Part shown: positions 7,310 through 14,307 of the stretch, piece by piece
How the letters are laid out: each line of letters opens with the position of its first letter
Numbering within the stretch: the first letter of the stretch is position 1
Assembly: GCA_903864395.1 (NCBI GenBank)
Contig: CAIPFQ010000109.1
Location: forward strand, 1-21,022
Direction of reading: 5' to 3'
DNA: 21,022 bases
Source of the DNA: an uncultured Chlamydiae bacterium
GTDB taxonomy: Bacteria > Chlamydiota > Chlamydiia > Chlamydiales > SM23-39
The notes under the pieces: generated by a model
What the model was told of the DNA's origin: nothing
What the model saw: only the letters and a program-made list of their open reading frames with translations
Databases searched by the model: none
Translations under genes and position numbers: made by a program

Positions 7310-7468
7310 TTACCACCGCTTATGCCAATGGATCGGCTCTTCTCTCTCTGGCGTCTCGCACACCTTCACGATCTGTTCATAAAAACCCTCTTCGCTCTCT
7401 CCAGACCTAGAGAAAGAGCCGATCACGCTAAAAAATACAGGCAATAACAGAATAAAAAAATATCTCAT
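7310..7468 (-). CDS. Tiny exported hypothetical protein (52 aa)
   Basis: This 52-residue protein begins MRYFFILLLPVFFSVIGSFS, a classic signal peptide or membrane anchor, followed by an acidic, hydrophilic tail ending EEPIHWHKRW. I recognise no family. ATG at 7468 was chosen because upstream sequence in this frame runs into the palindromic element at 7535-7705. AGAAGG abuts the ATG directly, closer than an ideal ribosome-binding site. Its TAA lies immediately next to the mazG TAG, so the two genes converge without a gap. A long open frame continues upstream to 7618 but has no coding support. Small membrane or secreted protein is the most that can be said. Confidence 0.5.
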   Translation of the reverse strand: MRYFFILLLPVFFSVIGSFSRSGESEEGFYEQIVKVCETPEREEPIHWHKRW

Positions 7469-7500
7469 CCTTCTACGCTGTAGCGATTCGTTGAATTTTA

Positions 7501-7528
7501 TTTCAATAAAAACCAATGCGCCTATAAG
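7501..7528 (+). promoter_or_regulatory. Possible promoter upstream of the BioD-like gene
   Basis: TTTCAA (7501-7506) and TATAAG (7523-7528) are 16 bases apart. The -10 matches 5 of 6 consensus bases; the -35 is poor. Transcription would begin near 7535, precisely at the left end of the palindromic element, so the entire element would become the mRNA leader. Confidence 0.35.
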
Positions 7529-7534
7529 ATTATG

Positions 7535-7705
7535 CTTGAGTTTCCAAAATTTTTGGCTTGACAGACCCGTTCTCGGGGAGACGGCTGCAAGGAGCCCCAG
7601 GGAACCCGATGCAGCCAACCCTGAAACGGGTTGGCGAAGCAGGGCGACACCGCAGAGGCACGCCGAAATCGGGAAATGTCAGGTCAAAAATTTGGGAAAC
7701 TCAAG
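7535..7705. repeat. MITE-like palindromic element, family 2, with 7-bp target duplication
   Basis: The element is 171 bp with 29-bp terminal inverted repeats that differ at only three positions. The left end starts CTTGAGTTTCCAAAATTTTT; the right end finishes AAAAATTTGGGAAACTCAAG. It is flanked on both sides by GATTATG (7528-7534 and 7706-7712), a target-site duplication. The GC-rich interior folds further: GGCTGCA/TGCAGCC, AACCC/GGGTT and CCCG/CGGG. There is no transposase. The ends resemble those of family 1 (shared pattern CTYGASTTTSCAA followed by a T run and GG), although the interiors differ. A structured regulatory RNA is an alternative reading, but the flanking duplication favours a mobile origin. 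Confidence 0.75.
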
Positions 7706-7715
7706 GATTATGTTC

Positions 7716-8822
7716 ATGAGAAAAAAAGCTTTATTTGTGGCGGCCACAGGACAAAATGTAGGAAAAACAACAGTTTGCCTTGGCATCGTAGCAGGTTTAC
7801 GAAAGCATCATGCGAATGTGGGATATATAAAACCTGTCGGGCAAGAACACATTGAGACGGCAGAGGGGCTCTCTGTGGACAAAGATGTTCTTTTATTCAA
7901 AAGCCATTTTCGATTGAAGAGCAAAGAAGAAGACATGAGTCCCGTCTTGTTGCCCAAAGGTTTTACACGAGATTATTTGGATGGCAAAATCGCGCATCGC
8001 GATCTTGAGCAAAAAATTGTTCGCGCCTTCCACAAAATCTCTGAAGAGAACGATATTTCTGTGATTGAAGGGACGGGACATACGGGAGTTGGATCGATCA
8101 TCGATCTCAACAACGCTCAAGTCGCAGCTCTCCTCGGCTGTCCGATTCTTCTTGTCGCCTCTGGCGGGCTCGGATCGAGTTTCGATGAGCTATCGCTCAA
8201 TCGAGCGCAATGCGAACAATATGGAGTTCCCGTCGCGGGCGTCATCTTAAACCGCGTCTTGGATAACAAAAGGGAAATGATCGCTGAGTACATGGGAAAA
8301 GCGCTTAAAAAGTGGAATATCCCTCTCTTAGGCTGTATCCCTTATCATCCTTTTTTAAGTACATCGACCATGCTGGATTTTGAAAAACTTTTTGATGTAC
8401 GGCTTTTAAGCGGCTTTTCTTTGGGTCTGCGCCACTTTGAAACGATTCGTTTAGTCGCAGCGCCCCTGGAAACCTATGAAACGCAGATCATTCCCAACCA
8501 ATTGATTATTACACCGGCCAGTCGAAAGGAAATTATTCTAGCTACACTCGCAAAATATTGGGAAGTTAAATTGACCGATCCGAAAGCGGATCTGAAGATT
8601 GGAATGATTCTCACGGGAGGCGAGCCGCCGAGCGCTTCGCTCATCGAGCAAATGCAAGCCGCCGACATTCCCATGCTCTATGTTCCTTTGAGCAGCTCCA
8701 TGACCCTGCAAATGATCAATACCTCCACGACAAAAATTCGCAAAGACGATCGACTCAAGATCGAGGAAGCCATTCGCCTCGTAGAACAACACGTCGATTT
8801 CCATAAGATTTCAGTCGGGTAG
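7716..8822 (+). CDS. BioD-like P-loop / DRTGG-domain protein (phosphotransacetylase N-terminal type)
   Basis: This 368-residue protein resembles the N-terminal half of long-form phosphotransacetylases. Residues 1 to about 220 are a BioD-like P-loop domain with Walker A ATGQNVGKTT (10-19), VIEGTGHTGVG and GVILNRV. The C-terminal part is a DRTGG domain (ILTGGEPPSASLIEQMQAAD, then IPMLYVP). The catalytic phosphotransacetylase domain is absent, so it probably does not make acetyl phosphate itself. The family is thought to bind nucleotide and act as sensor or regulator. ATG at 7716 has AAGGA eight bases upstream; an in-frame ATG at 7710 is too close to it. The Shine-Dalgarno straddles the junction of the upstream palindromic element and the duplicated target. 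Confidence 0.85.
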   Translation: MRKKALFVAATGQNVGKTTVCLGIVAGLRKHHANVGYIKPVGQEHIETAEGLSVDKDVLLFKSHFRLKSKEEDMSPVLLPKGFTRDYLDGKIAHRDLEQKIVRAFHKISEENDISVIEGTGHTGVGSIIDLNNAQVAALLGCPILLVASGGLGSSFDELSLNRAQCEQYGVPVAGVILNRVLDNKREMIAEYMGKALKKWNIPLLGCIPYHPFLSTSTMLDFEKLFDVRLLSGFSLGLRHFETIRLVAAPLETYETQIIPNQLIITPASRKEIILATLAKYWEVKLTDPKADLKIGMILTGGEPPSASLIEQMQAADIPMLYVPLSSSMTLQMINTSTTKIRKDDRLKIEEAIRLVEQHVDFHKISVG

Positions 8823-8825
8823 GAG

Positions 8826-10067
8826 CTAATTCCATTTTAGTTCTAGTGAACCTAAGACATCCAGAAAAGCATCTCGAGAGAGCCGTGAGGAAAGCGGCAC
8901 AAACATTTTTTTCGTATTAAAAGTCGCCCCCTCTTTTGAGGAAAAAAGTATGTCAATCAGAGGCAAAGAAAAAGAACACCAAGAGGAGGGAGTTACAGTG
9001 ACAGACATGGCAGCTTGATCAATAGATAGGCGCCAGAGCTTTGTCGAAGCGTCCCAAGCAAGAGAACAGGGCACTTCAGTCTTATTAAGAAAGAGTTGCA
9101 CTGTGCGTTCAGTAGAGCCTATTGGTTGGCTAGAACACGTTTTGGCAAAGGACATTGTAAAATGCACTGTTGGATTGCTGTTGTTGCTTTCAGAAACTTT
9201 TTTCATATCACACCTTATGCTAGTAATTTCAGGAAAAAGTTTTTCAAAAAGCTTATTCATCATAATAAACACATCAACATCAGTAACACAACTATCTTCT
9301 TTTATACATGTCATAATATGATGATTAAATTTTTTTGTTCTATCTATTTTTGTAGTACCAGAATACATTTTATCGAAATCTTCCACCAAAGACGTAACAT
9401 TTGAGTCATCATTTTTTATGGCTATTTTCATAATTCCGAGATTCGCTCTTGTTGGATTCACTGATTCCAAGATGACTGTTGAAGACTCCTCTTCTCGAGT
9501 TGGTGTCGGAATTGTGGAAATAACCGAAAAGTTACTAAGGACTGATTTATTCAACTCGACATCATTTTGGCTATTTCCATAATTCCGACATTCGCTCTTG
9601 TTGGATTCACTGATTCCGAGATGACTGTTGAAGACTCCTCTTCTCGAGTTGGTGTCGGAATTGTGGAAACAGACCTCTTTATCAAGTTTACTTTCTTTAG
9701 TGCTTGATAGTGTCTGTGTTTCATTTTTTTCGTTATTGTACTTATCAAAAGTTAAACTTGAGTTAATGTTATTCTTACCGATGATGATTTCTTGGCTATT
9801 TTCACAATTCCAACATTCGCTCCTGATGGAATCAGTGAGTCCATCAGGAGCGAGTGTCGGAGTTATGGAAATAGCCCGTAAGTCGTTCAATTGTTTAGAA
9901 TAATACCCAGTCAGACAGTCAAGAAACCTTCTAAAGGTGACGCAAACAAAGTTCTCCCACATCCACTTTACTTTACCTATACAGCCAGCAGGAATAGTAT
10001 CGTAGCCTTGATATTTTAGCGATTTTTCAATTCTATCTAACTCACTTATTTCAGATGATGCATTCAT
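8826..10067 (-). CDS. Hypothetical protein with in-frame palindromic repeats
   Basis: This 413-residue Ser/Asn/Thr-rich protein is not one I recognise. Residues 1-63 are basic and aromatic (KVKWMWENF, RRFLDCLTGYY). Residues 65-92, 133-166 and 183-216 are encoded by three copies of a palindromic DNA repeat, separated by Asn/Lys-rich spacers. Residues 217-413 look folded and include LFNKTE-like beta stretches and LWRLSIDQAA. No signal peptide or transmembrane segment is apparent. The central region is visibly more AT-rich than neighbouring genes, suggesting acquired or fast-evolving sequence. It has its own strong promoter, a leader of about 85 nt and a weak ribosome-binding site, and it ends four bases from the convergent DRTGG gene. 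A secreted host-interaction protein is possible but not shown. Confidence 0.6.
   Translation of the reverse strand: MNASSEISELDRIEKSLKYQGYDTIPAGCIGKVKWMWENFVCVTFRRFLDCLTGYYSKQLNDLRAISITPTLAPDGLTDSIRSECWNCENSQEIIIGKNNINSSLTFDKYNNEKNETQTLSSTKESKLDKEVCFHNSDTNSRRGVFNSHLGISESNKSECRNYGNSQNDVELNKSVLSNFSVISTIPTPTREEESSTVILESVNPTRANLGIMKIAIKNDDSNVTSLVEDFDKMYSGTTKIDRTKKFNHHIMTCIKEDSCVTDVDVFIMMNKLFEKLFPEITSIRCDMKKVSESNNSNPTVHFTMSFAKTCSSQPIGSTERTVQLFLNKTEVPCSLAWDASTKLWRLSIDQAAMSVTVTPSSWCSFSLPLIDILFSSKEGATFNTKKMFVPLSSRLSRDAFLDVLGSLELKWN
9421..9520. repeat. Intragenic palindromic repeat, copy A (100 bp)
   Basis: This 100-bp unit differs from copy B (9570-9669) at only three positions. Its outer arms are inverted (ATTTTCATAATTCCGA against TCGGAATTGTGGAAA). 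On the minus strand it is read as STIPTPTREEESSTVILESV plus NPTRANLGIMKIA. The copies are offset by 149 bases, so they are in different codon phases. Confidence 0.85.
9570..9669. repeat. Intragenic palindromic repeat, copy B (100 bp)
   Basis: This unit is 97 of 100 bases identical to copy A. The 17-bp outer arms TTTCCATAATTCCGACA and TGTCGGAATTGTGGAAA are complementary with one mismatch. The host gene reads it as FHNSDTNSRRGVFNSHLGIS plus ESNKSECRNYGNSQ, a different frame from copy A. Confidence 0.85.
9794..9876. repeat. Intragenic palindromic repeat, copy C (83-bp hairpin)
   Basis: This is a shorter, diverged member. Its 37-bp arms (9794-9830 and 9840-9876) match at 32 positions around a 9-base loop. 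The left arm begins GGCTATTTTCACAATTCC; the right ends GGAGTTATGGAAATAGCC. The five mismatches are all transitions. It is read as ISITPTLAPDG, then SECWNCENSQ, combining the two peptide frames of copies A and B. Confidence 0.85.
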
Positions 10068-10160
10068 AAAATTGACTCGAAGTTGAAAAGGCGCATATTA
10101 ATTCAAAACAAATAAACGTACATAACACATAACGAAACAATCTGTTCGCCTTTTATATAT

Positions 10161-10189
10161 ATTTTAAAACAACACTAAGTAAAAGTCAA
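10161..10189 (-). promoter_or_regulatory. Strong promoter of the repeat-containing gene
   Basis: On the minus strand TTGACT (10184-10189) is followed after exactly 17 bases by TAAAAT (10161-10166), then an AT-rich run. The start should be near 10154, giving a leader of about 85 nt. An 8-bp inverted repeat AAAAGGCG/CGCCTTTT (10086-10093 and 10147-10154) could pair the 5' end with the region near the start codon. Confidence 0.65.
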
Positions 10190-10228
10190 CAATTAAGACA
10201 TGCTTTTTTATTAAAGCAAAATTAAATT

Positions 10229-11077
10229 CTAAGAAAACAGCTTAATCCCAACAGAATGAAGGCCTTGCTGCATATCCGAGGGAACAGGTGCTTCAGCCTC
10301 AATCGAGCCAAGACAGAGTTTTGAGGCGTGCAACAAAGGTCTTGGCGAAACAAGAGAGGATCGAAATCTAGCCGCATATTGCCGATCTACTAAGATAGGA
10401 TGCCCCATTTCCGCTAAATGCACGCGAATTTGATGGGTTCTCCCTGTCGTCGGCTGGCATAGGAGCAAAGAAGACTCCTCCCCGCTGGCTACCCTCTTCC
10501 AATGCGTTACGGCAAGCAGCCCTGAAGAGGGCCCAGACCCCCAAATCGTTTGCCCTGCCAACGCCCGTTTTTTCATAAGCCAGCTCTCTCTTACACCCAT
10601 CTCTTGCCTTGGAATGCCGTCAACCAAGGCGAGATACTCTTTTTTTACTTCTCTTTTAGCAAAAAGCTCGAGAATGTCTCGATGGGTTTTTTCATTTTTT
10701 GCCAGCGCCAGCACTCCCGTTGTGTCCTTATCAAGGCGATGAACCAGCTGTACCCCCGAACCAAACGTACGGCGGCAATTTTCTTCACTACACACCCACC
10801 CCGCGGGTTTGTCCACAAAAAGGGTGTCGGCATCTTCATAAAGGGTTGTAAAAGGAAAAAGAGCTTTTGGCGAGGTGCATTGAGCCACCCCTTGCCCCAG
10901 GATTTCTACAAGGTCTCCCTTCTTTATGCAAGTCGAGCCAAAGCGCTCCACCCGTCCATTGACTCTACAACCGTTCATTTCCAACAAACGACGAAGCGCC
11001 TTGCCAGACAACTTTTCTGGCAAAGCGCTTTGAAGAAACGCGACGAGTTTTCCTCCCGTTGGAGCAAAAAATCTCAT
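10229..11077 (-). CDS. RluA-family 23S rRNA/tRNA pseudouridine synthase
   Basis: This 282-residue protein isomerises specific uridines in RNA to pseudouridine. An S4-like RNA-binding region occupies roughly residues 10-60 (LSGKALRRLLEMNGCRVNG). The catalytic motif HRLDKDTTGVLALAKN contains the active-site aspartate D116. PTTGRTHQIRVHLAEMGHPI is the conserved C-terminal RluA signature. The target site cannot be told from sequence; RluA, RluC and RluD groups are all possible. Its ATG overlaps the pepA stop by four bases (ATGA), placing it third in the ssb-pepA-rluA operon. Downstream is an AT-rich gap with a weak TGCTTT/AAAGCA hairpin near 10202-10219. Confidence 0.9.
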   Translation of the reverse strand: MRFFAPTGGKLVAFLQSALPEKLSGKALRRLLEMNGCRVNGRVERFGSTCIKKGDLVEILGQGVAQCTSPKALFPFTTLYEDADTLFVDKPAGWVCSEENCRRTFGSGVQLVHRLDKDTTGVLALAKNEKTHRDILELFAKREVKKEYLALVDGIPRQEMGVRESWLMKKRALAGQTIWGSGPSSGLLAVTHWKRVASGEESSLLLCQPTTGRTHQIRVHLAEMGHPILVDRQYAARFRSSLVSPRPLLHASKLCLGSIEAEAPVPSDMQQGLHSVGIKLFS

Positions 11078-12531
11078 TTTGCGCGCTGCTCAAGAAAATC
11101 TACAAGCAGACGCACGCCCCATCCCGTCCCCTTCGTCGGGAAATACCCCTTGGGCTTCGAAAGAAACGCAGGGCCTGCCATATCAATATGCGCCCAAGGC
11201 ACTCCCCCTGTGAACTCCTGAAGAAAAAGGGCCGCCTTGATAGAGCCAGCCTCTCTTCCTCCCATATTCGCAAGGTCAGCAATATCTGAGCGCAAAGAAT
11301 CTTTATAGTCATAAAGAGGCATTCGCCAAAGAGACTCCCCCGTCCTTTGCGAGGCCCTTTCAAGATCTTTTGCCGCAGATTCATCATTCGAAAATAGCCC
11401 GCTCATCTCTTCTCCGAGCGCTACGACAATCGCTCCCGTCAGTGTCGCAGCGTCGATCACCAGCGTCGGCTTGAGATTTTTCACCCCATAGGCAATCGCA
11501 TCGGCCAAAACTAACCGCCCCTCTGCATCGGTGTTGAGAATTTCCACCGTTTTTCCAGAAAAAGAGCGATACACATCTCCCTGCTTAAAACTTTTAGAGC
11601 CAATCGCGTTTTCCGCAATCGGAGCGAGTGCCGTCACGTTGATCTTAAGCCCCAGTGCGGCGGCCACTTTAACCACAGCAAGCATCGTCGCTGCACCCGC
11701 CATATCGCATTTCATCGTCAACATATTGTCGGCCGACTTAAGGCAAAGCCCCCCTGTGTCATAGGTAATTCCTTTGCCCACGAGGAGAATATGCTCTTTC
11801 GCTTGCGGGTTGCCTCGATAAGAGGCTTGAATCATACAAGGCTCGTAGCGCGCTCCCTGCCCTACAGCAAGCAGAAGCCCCATCCCTTCCTTTTCCAAGT
11901 CTTTGCGGTCAAAGACAACCGTTTTGACTTTTTTGCCCAACATCGCAGGGATCTCTTTCGCAAACATCTCAGGCGTCACATCGTCGGCATTGCCATTGAC
12001 TAAATCGCGCACAAGGGAAACAGATTCAGCAATCGTTTGATAATGATCGATCTGAGAGGCTGTTTGAGAGCTGATTCCAAACATCAAAAAAGTTTCAATC
12101 AATCGAGGGGATTTGTCGTCAGACGATTCCCCTTTTAAAGAAGTAAAGGCATAATTGGATAGTAAAACGCTCTCTAAAATCGAAGGAGCCATCTCTTCCT
12201 CAATATCAGGAAATAAAAGATGAACGGCCTTGAGCTTTTTTTCCCGAATCCATTTTATAGCAGCAGCAAAAGCCTTGCGCAAAGATTCAGAAGAAACGTT
12301 CTCTTTTTTTCCAAGGCCGAGCAAAAGGCAACGAGGCTCTTTTGCTTTTGCCGCATAGAAAATAGCCACTTCCCCCAGCTTTCCTTTGAAATCTCCAGAG
12401 TCTAAAAGATCCTCTAAAGCCACAGAGGAAAAATTTTCTTTGAAAGCACTTTTCGCTCCTTCCCAAAAAGGAACGATCAAAACATCGGCCGATTTTCTTT
12501 TGTCAAACGCAGAAGCGGCGGCGATTTTCAA
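11074..12531 (-). CDS. pepA: Cytosol (leucyl) aminopeptidase, M17 family
   Basis: This 485-residue, two-metal aminopeptidase releases N-terminal residues from peptides in the cytoplasm. The family signature NTDAEGRL lies at 333-340. Metal ligands align with E. coli PepA at the expected spacing: K253, D258, D276, D335 and E337, with R339 as catalytic arginine. The N-terminal macro-like domain is complete. The start is TTG at 12531, sharing TTGA with the ssb stop. GAGG lies seven bases upstream and an in-frame stop just before it excludes a longer protein. An ssb-pepA pair is, as I recall, conserved in Chlamydia. PepA can also bind DNA in E. coli; nothing here tests that. Confidence 0.95.
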   Translation of the reverse strand: MKIAAASAFDKRKSADVLIVPFWEGAKSAFKENFSSVALEDLLDSGDFKGKLGEVAIFYAAKAKEPRCLLLGLGKKENVSSESLRKAFAAAIKWIREKKLKAVHLLFPDIEEEMAPSILESVLLSNYAFTSLKGESSDDKSPRLIETFLMFGISSQTASQIDHYQTIAESVSLVRDLVNGNADDVTPEMFAKEIPAMLGKKVKTVVFDRKDLEKEGMGLLLAVGQGARYEPCMIQASYRGNPQAKEHILLVGKGITYDTGGLCLKSADNMLTMKCDMAGAATMLAVVKVAAALGLKINVTALAPIAENAIGSKSFKQGDVYRSFSGKTVEILNTDAEGRLVLADAIAYGVKNLKPTLVIDAATLTGAIVVALGEEMSGLFSNDESAAKDLERASQRTGESLWRMPLYDYKDSLRSDIADLANMGGREAGSIKAALFLQEFTGGVPWAHIDMAGPAFLSKPKGYFPTKGTGWGVRLLVDFLEQRAK

Positions 12532-12977
12532 AATGGCACCTCATCATCCGAGCTAGAAGATGTTTGTCCATACGGAGAAAAAGGAGGCGTCGCTGCACTC
12601 TGTTGAGAAGATCCCTGTTGAAAGGTTCCTTGTCCATCCGCTGGCGCAGAAGAAGAGCCTCCTGGCTTGCCAAAAGGGCTAAATTGGACAAAAGAAGCGG
12701 TGATTTCCATCGAAATTTGCGGTTTGCCTTCTCGATCATTAAATATTTCAGGCTTGTGCAGCTCTCCACCCACCACAACAGCACTTCCTTTCTTGAAGTA
12801 AGGAATCATTTTATCATACTGGTCGCCCCAAATGGTCACACGCCACCAAATTGTGTCCTCGGTCTGCCCTTTTCTCGTCCGCGCTGCAAGTCGCAGCGTA
12901 GTCACTTTTTTTCCAGTCGACGTAAATCGAACCTCGGGATCGGCTCCGAGATGCCCTGCAATATGCGTAAAATTCAC
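12528..12977 (-). CDS. ssb: Single-stranded DNA-binding protein
   Basis: This 149-residue protein coats single-stranded DNA in replication, recombination and repair. The OB fold covers residues 1 to about 105 (FTHIAGHLGADPEVRFTSTG, then WWRVTIWGDQ and GGELHKPEIF). A flexible Gly/Ser/Gln/Pro-rich linker follows. The acidic tip DDEVPF at the extreme C-terminus is the docking peptide for partner proteins and matches the canonical form. The start is GTG at 12977 with AGGAGA upstream at good spacing. It is the first gene of ssb-pepA-rluA, driven by the promoter at 13004-13032. Confidence 0.95.
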   Translation of the reverse strand: MNFTHIAGHLGADPEVRFTSTGKKVTTLRLAARTRKGQTEDTIWWRVTIWGDQYDKMIPYFKKGSAVVVGGELHKPEIFNDREGKPQISMEITASFVQFSPFGKPGGSSSAPADGQGTFQQGSSQQSAATPPFSPYGQTSSSSDDEVPF

Positions 12978-13003
12978 AAAAAATCTCCTGTTCCTGATTT
13001 CTC

Positions 13004-13032
13004 ATTATCCTCGGCAGCAAGAAAACGGTCAA
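13004..13032 (-). promoter_or_regulatory. Promoter of the ssb-pepA operon
   Basis: On the minus strand TTGACC (13027-13032) and GATAAT (13004-13009) are exactly 17 bases apart, each matching five of six consensus bases. Initiation is expected near 12997, about 20 bases before the GTG of ssb. The promoter sits in the short gap after lgt, so ssb is transcribed independently of it. Confidence 0.7.
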
Positions 13033-13039
13033 TCTCAAA

Positions 13040-13882
13040 TCATTTTTGAATCGGGCGAAACAAGAGAAAAAGACCCAAAACAATCATCGGAACGCTTAAA
13101 ACCTGCCCCATCGTAACCCATTCAAAATGAATTAGATCGCTCTGTTCAACCTTCCACTTCTCCACGAGGAGACGAAGGCTAAAAACAAGACCCAAAAGAA
13201 GACCGACCGTCCGGCCTTTGGCTAAGAAAAAAGAGGGTTTTTGGGTCAAAAAAAGAAGGATAAAAAAAATGATTAGATACCCTGCAGCTTCATAGAGCTG
13301 AACTGGATGGCGAGCCAAAGGCAGACTTCCATCAGCGGGATGACCAAAGACGACGGCCCAGGGAAGGTTGGACGGCGTTCCTAAAATTTCTTGATTCACA
13401 AAATTTCCGATCCGAATACAGCACGAGGTCAGCATGGCGGGCACAGACATAAAATCCAAGATCCGGATAGAATCAAGAGAGGGATACTGTTTTCGGATAC
13501 GGGCGCTAAAAAAAACTGTCGCGATCATAATCCCAACTACGGCGCCATGGCTAGCCAGCCCCCCGTTTCTAAAGCGAAAGAATTCCAAAGGATCGGCGAG
13601 ATATTCGGAGGGACTTTCATAAAAAAGAAAATGCCCTAAGCGCGCTCCAAGGAGCGTCCCTAAAATGATATATAAGACGAGGCGATCGGAAATCTCTCGC
13701 GCACGAATTTTAGCAGAAAAGGCGTCAAGGAGCTCAGAGAATTGAAAATAGCGAGAGACAATCCGTATGAATAAAAACAGCGCAATCCAAAATCCAAAGG
13801 CGAAGAGAGCGCCATACCAAAGAATCGGAAAATCAAAAAAGGGAAGAGAAAATATTTCTCTTGGAGGATCCCAATAAATCAT
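13040..13882 (-). CDS. lgt: Prolipoprotein diacylglyceryl transferase
   Basis: This 280-residue inner-membrane enzyme transfers diacylglycerol from phosphatidylglycerol to the lipobox cysteine of prolipoproteins, the first step of lipoprotein maturation. Several hydrophobic transmembrane helices alternate with conserved loops. Signatures are LGARLGHFLFY (78-88), GGLASHGAVVG (107-117, containing the conserved His) and RHPVQLYEA. The ATG at 13882 lies 11 bp from the divergent rlmH start, so its promoter must lie within rlmH. No clear ribosome-binding site precedes it. It ends a few bases before the ssb promoter. Confidence 0.93.
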   Translation of the reverse strand: MIYWDPPREIFSLPFFDFPILWYGALFAFGFWIALFLFIRIVSRYFQFSELLDAFSAKIRAREISDRLVLYIILGTLLGARLGHFLFYESPSEYLADPLEFFRFRNGGLASHGAVVGIMIATVFFSARIRKQYPSLDSIRILDFMSVPAMLTSCCIRIGNFVNQEILGTPSNLPWAVVFGHPADGSLPLARHPVQLYEAAGYLIIFFILLFLTQKPSFFLAKGRTVGLLLGLVFSLRLLVEKWKVEQSDLIHFEWVTMGQVLSVPMIVLGLFLLFRPIQK

Positions 13883-13893
13883 GAGAGAGGCTT

Positions 13894-14307
13894 ATGTTTA
13901 AAGTGAAAATCATCGCTGTTGGAAAACACAAAGAGTCTTGGCTTCAAGAGGCTCTGGCAGAGTACGAAAAAAGACTCAAGAACCGTCTGCACATCGAATG
14001 GATTCTTGTCGAAGAAGAATCCCTTTTGCCTCTCGCCTCGAAATATTCTTCGCATTTGATCGCTCTCGATCTTTTGGGAGAATCTTTGAACAGCGAAGCT
14101 TTTTCTGAAAAATGGTTTCGCTTTGGACAAAGAGCTGTCTTTATCATCGGAGGCCCACAAGGGTTGTCTCCAGAAATTTTGCAAAAAGCGATCTGGCACT
14201 GGAGCCTTTCTCCCTTGACCTTCACAAACCAAATGGCGCGGCTGATCGTCGTAGAGCAATTGTATCGCGCTCTCGAAATCGAGAAGGGAAGCCCTTATCA
14301 TAAATAA
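13894..14307 (+). CDS. rlmH: 23S rRNA pseudouridine-1915 N3-methyltransferase (SPOUT)
   Basis: This 137-residue enzyme methylates pseudouridine 1915 in helix 69 of 23S rRNA on assembled ribosomes, using SAM. FIIGGPQGLSPEI (83-95) forms part of the trefoil-knot SAM site. The family end VEQLYRALEIEKGSPYHK is intact, and length is typical (about 155 or less). The usual TxxHQ before the last helix reads TNQ, a His-to-Asn change. ATG at 13894 follows GAGAGG at about four bases. The 3' end overlaps the convergent membrane-protein gene by ten bases. Confidence 0.93.
   Translation: MFKVKIIAVGKHKESWLQEALAEYEKRLKNRLHIEWILVEEESLLPLASKYSSHLIALDLLGESLNSEAFSEKWFRFGQRAVFIIGGPQGLSPEILQKAIWHWSLSPLTFTNQMARLIVVEQLYRALEIEKGSPYHK

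Noticed and set aside
7535..7705. Riboswitch, SRP RNA or 6S-like RNA in the leader of the DRTGG gene
   Set aside because: The size and fold invite it, but I could not match any known consensus, and the exact 7-bp flanking duplication fits a mobile element better.
9551..9748. Separate 65-codon minus-strand gene
   Set aside because: It is the alternative frame of repeat copy B inside the larger open frame.
9421..9876. CRISPR-like array
   Set aside because: Only three copies of 83-100 bp, spaced unevenly, palindromic and inside an open reading frame; no cas genes.
10202..10219. Terminator after the pseudouridine synthase gene
   Set aside because: The TGCTTT/AAAGCA stem is AT-only at its core and lacks a T run on the relevant strand.
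10550..11221. Plus-strand 223-codon open frame opposite the pseudouridine synthase and pepA
   Set aside because: It lies antisense to two genes with intact catalytic motifs; low-complexity basic translation.
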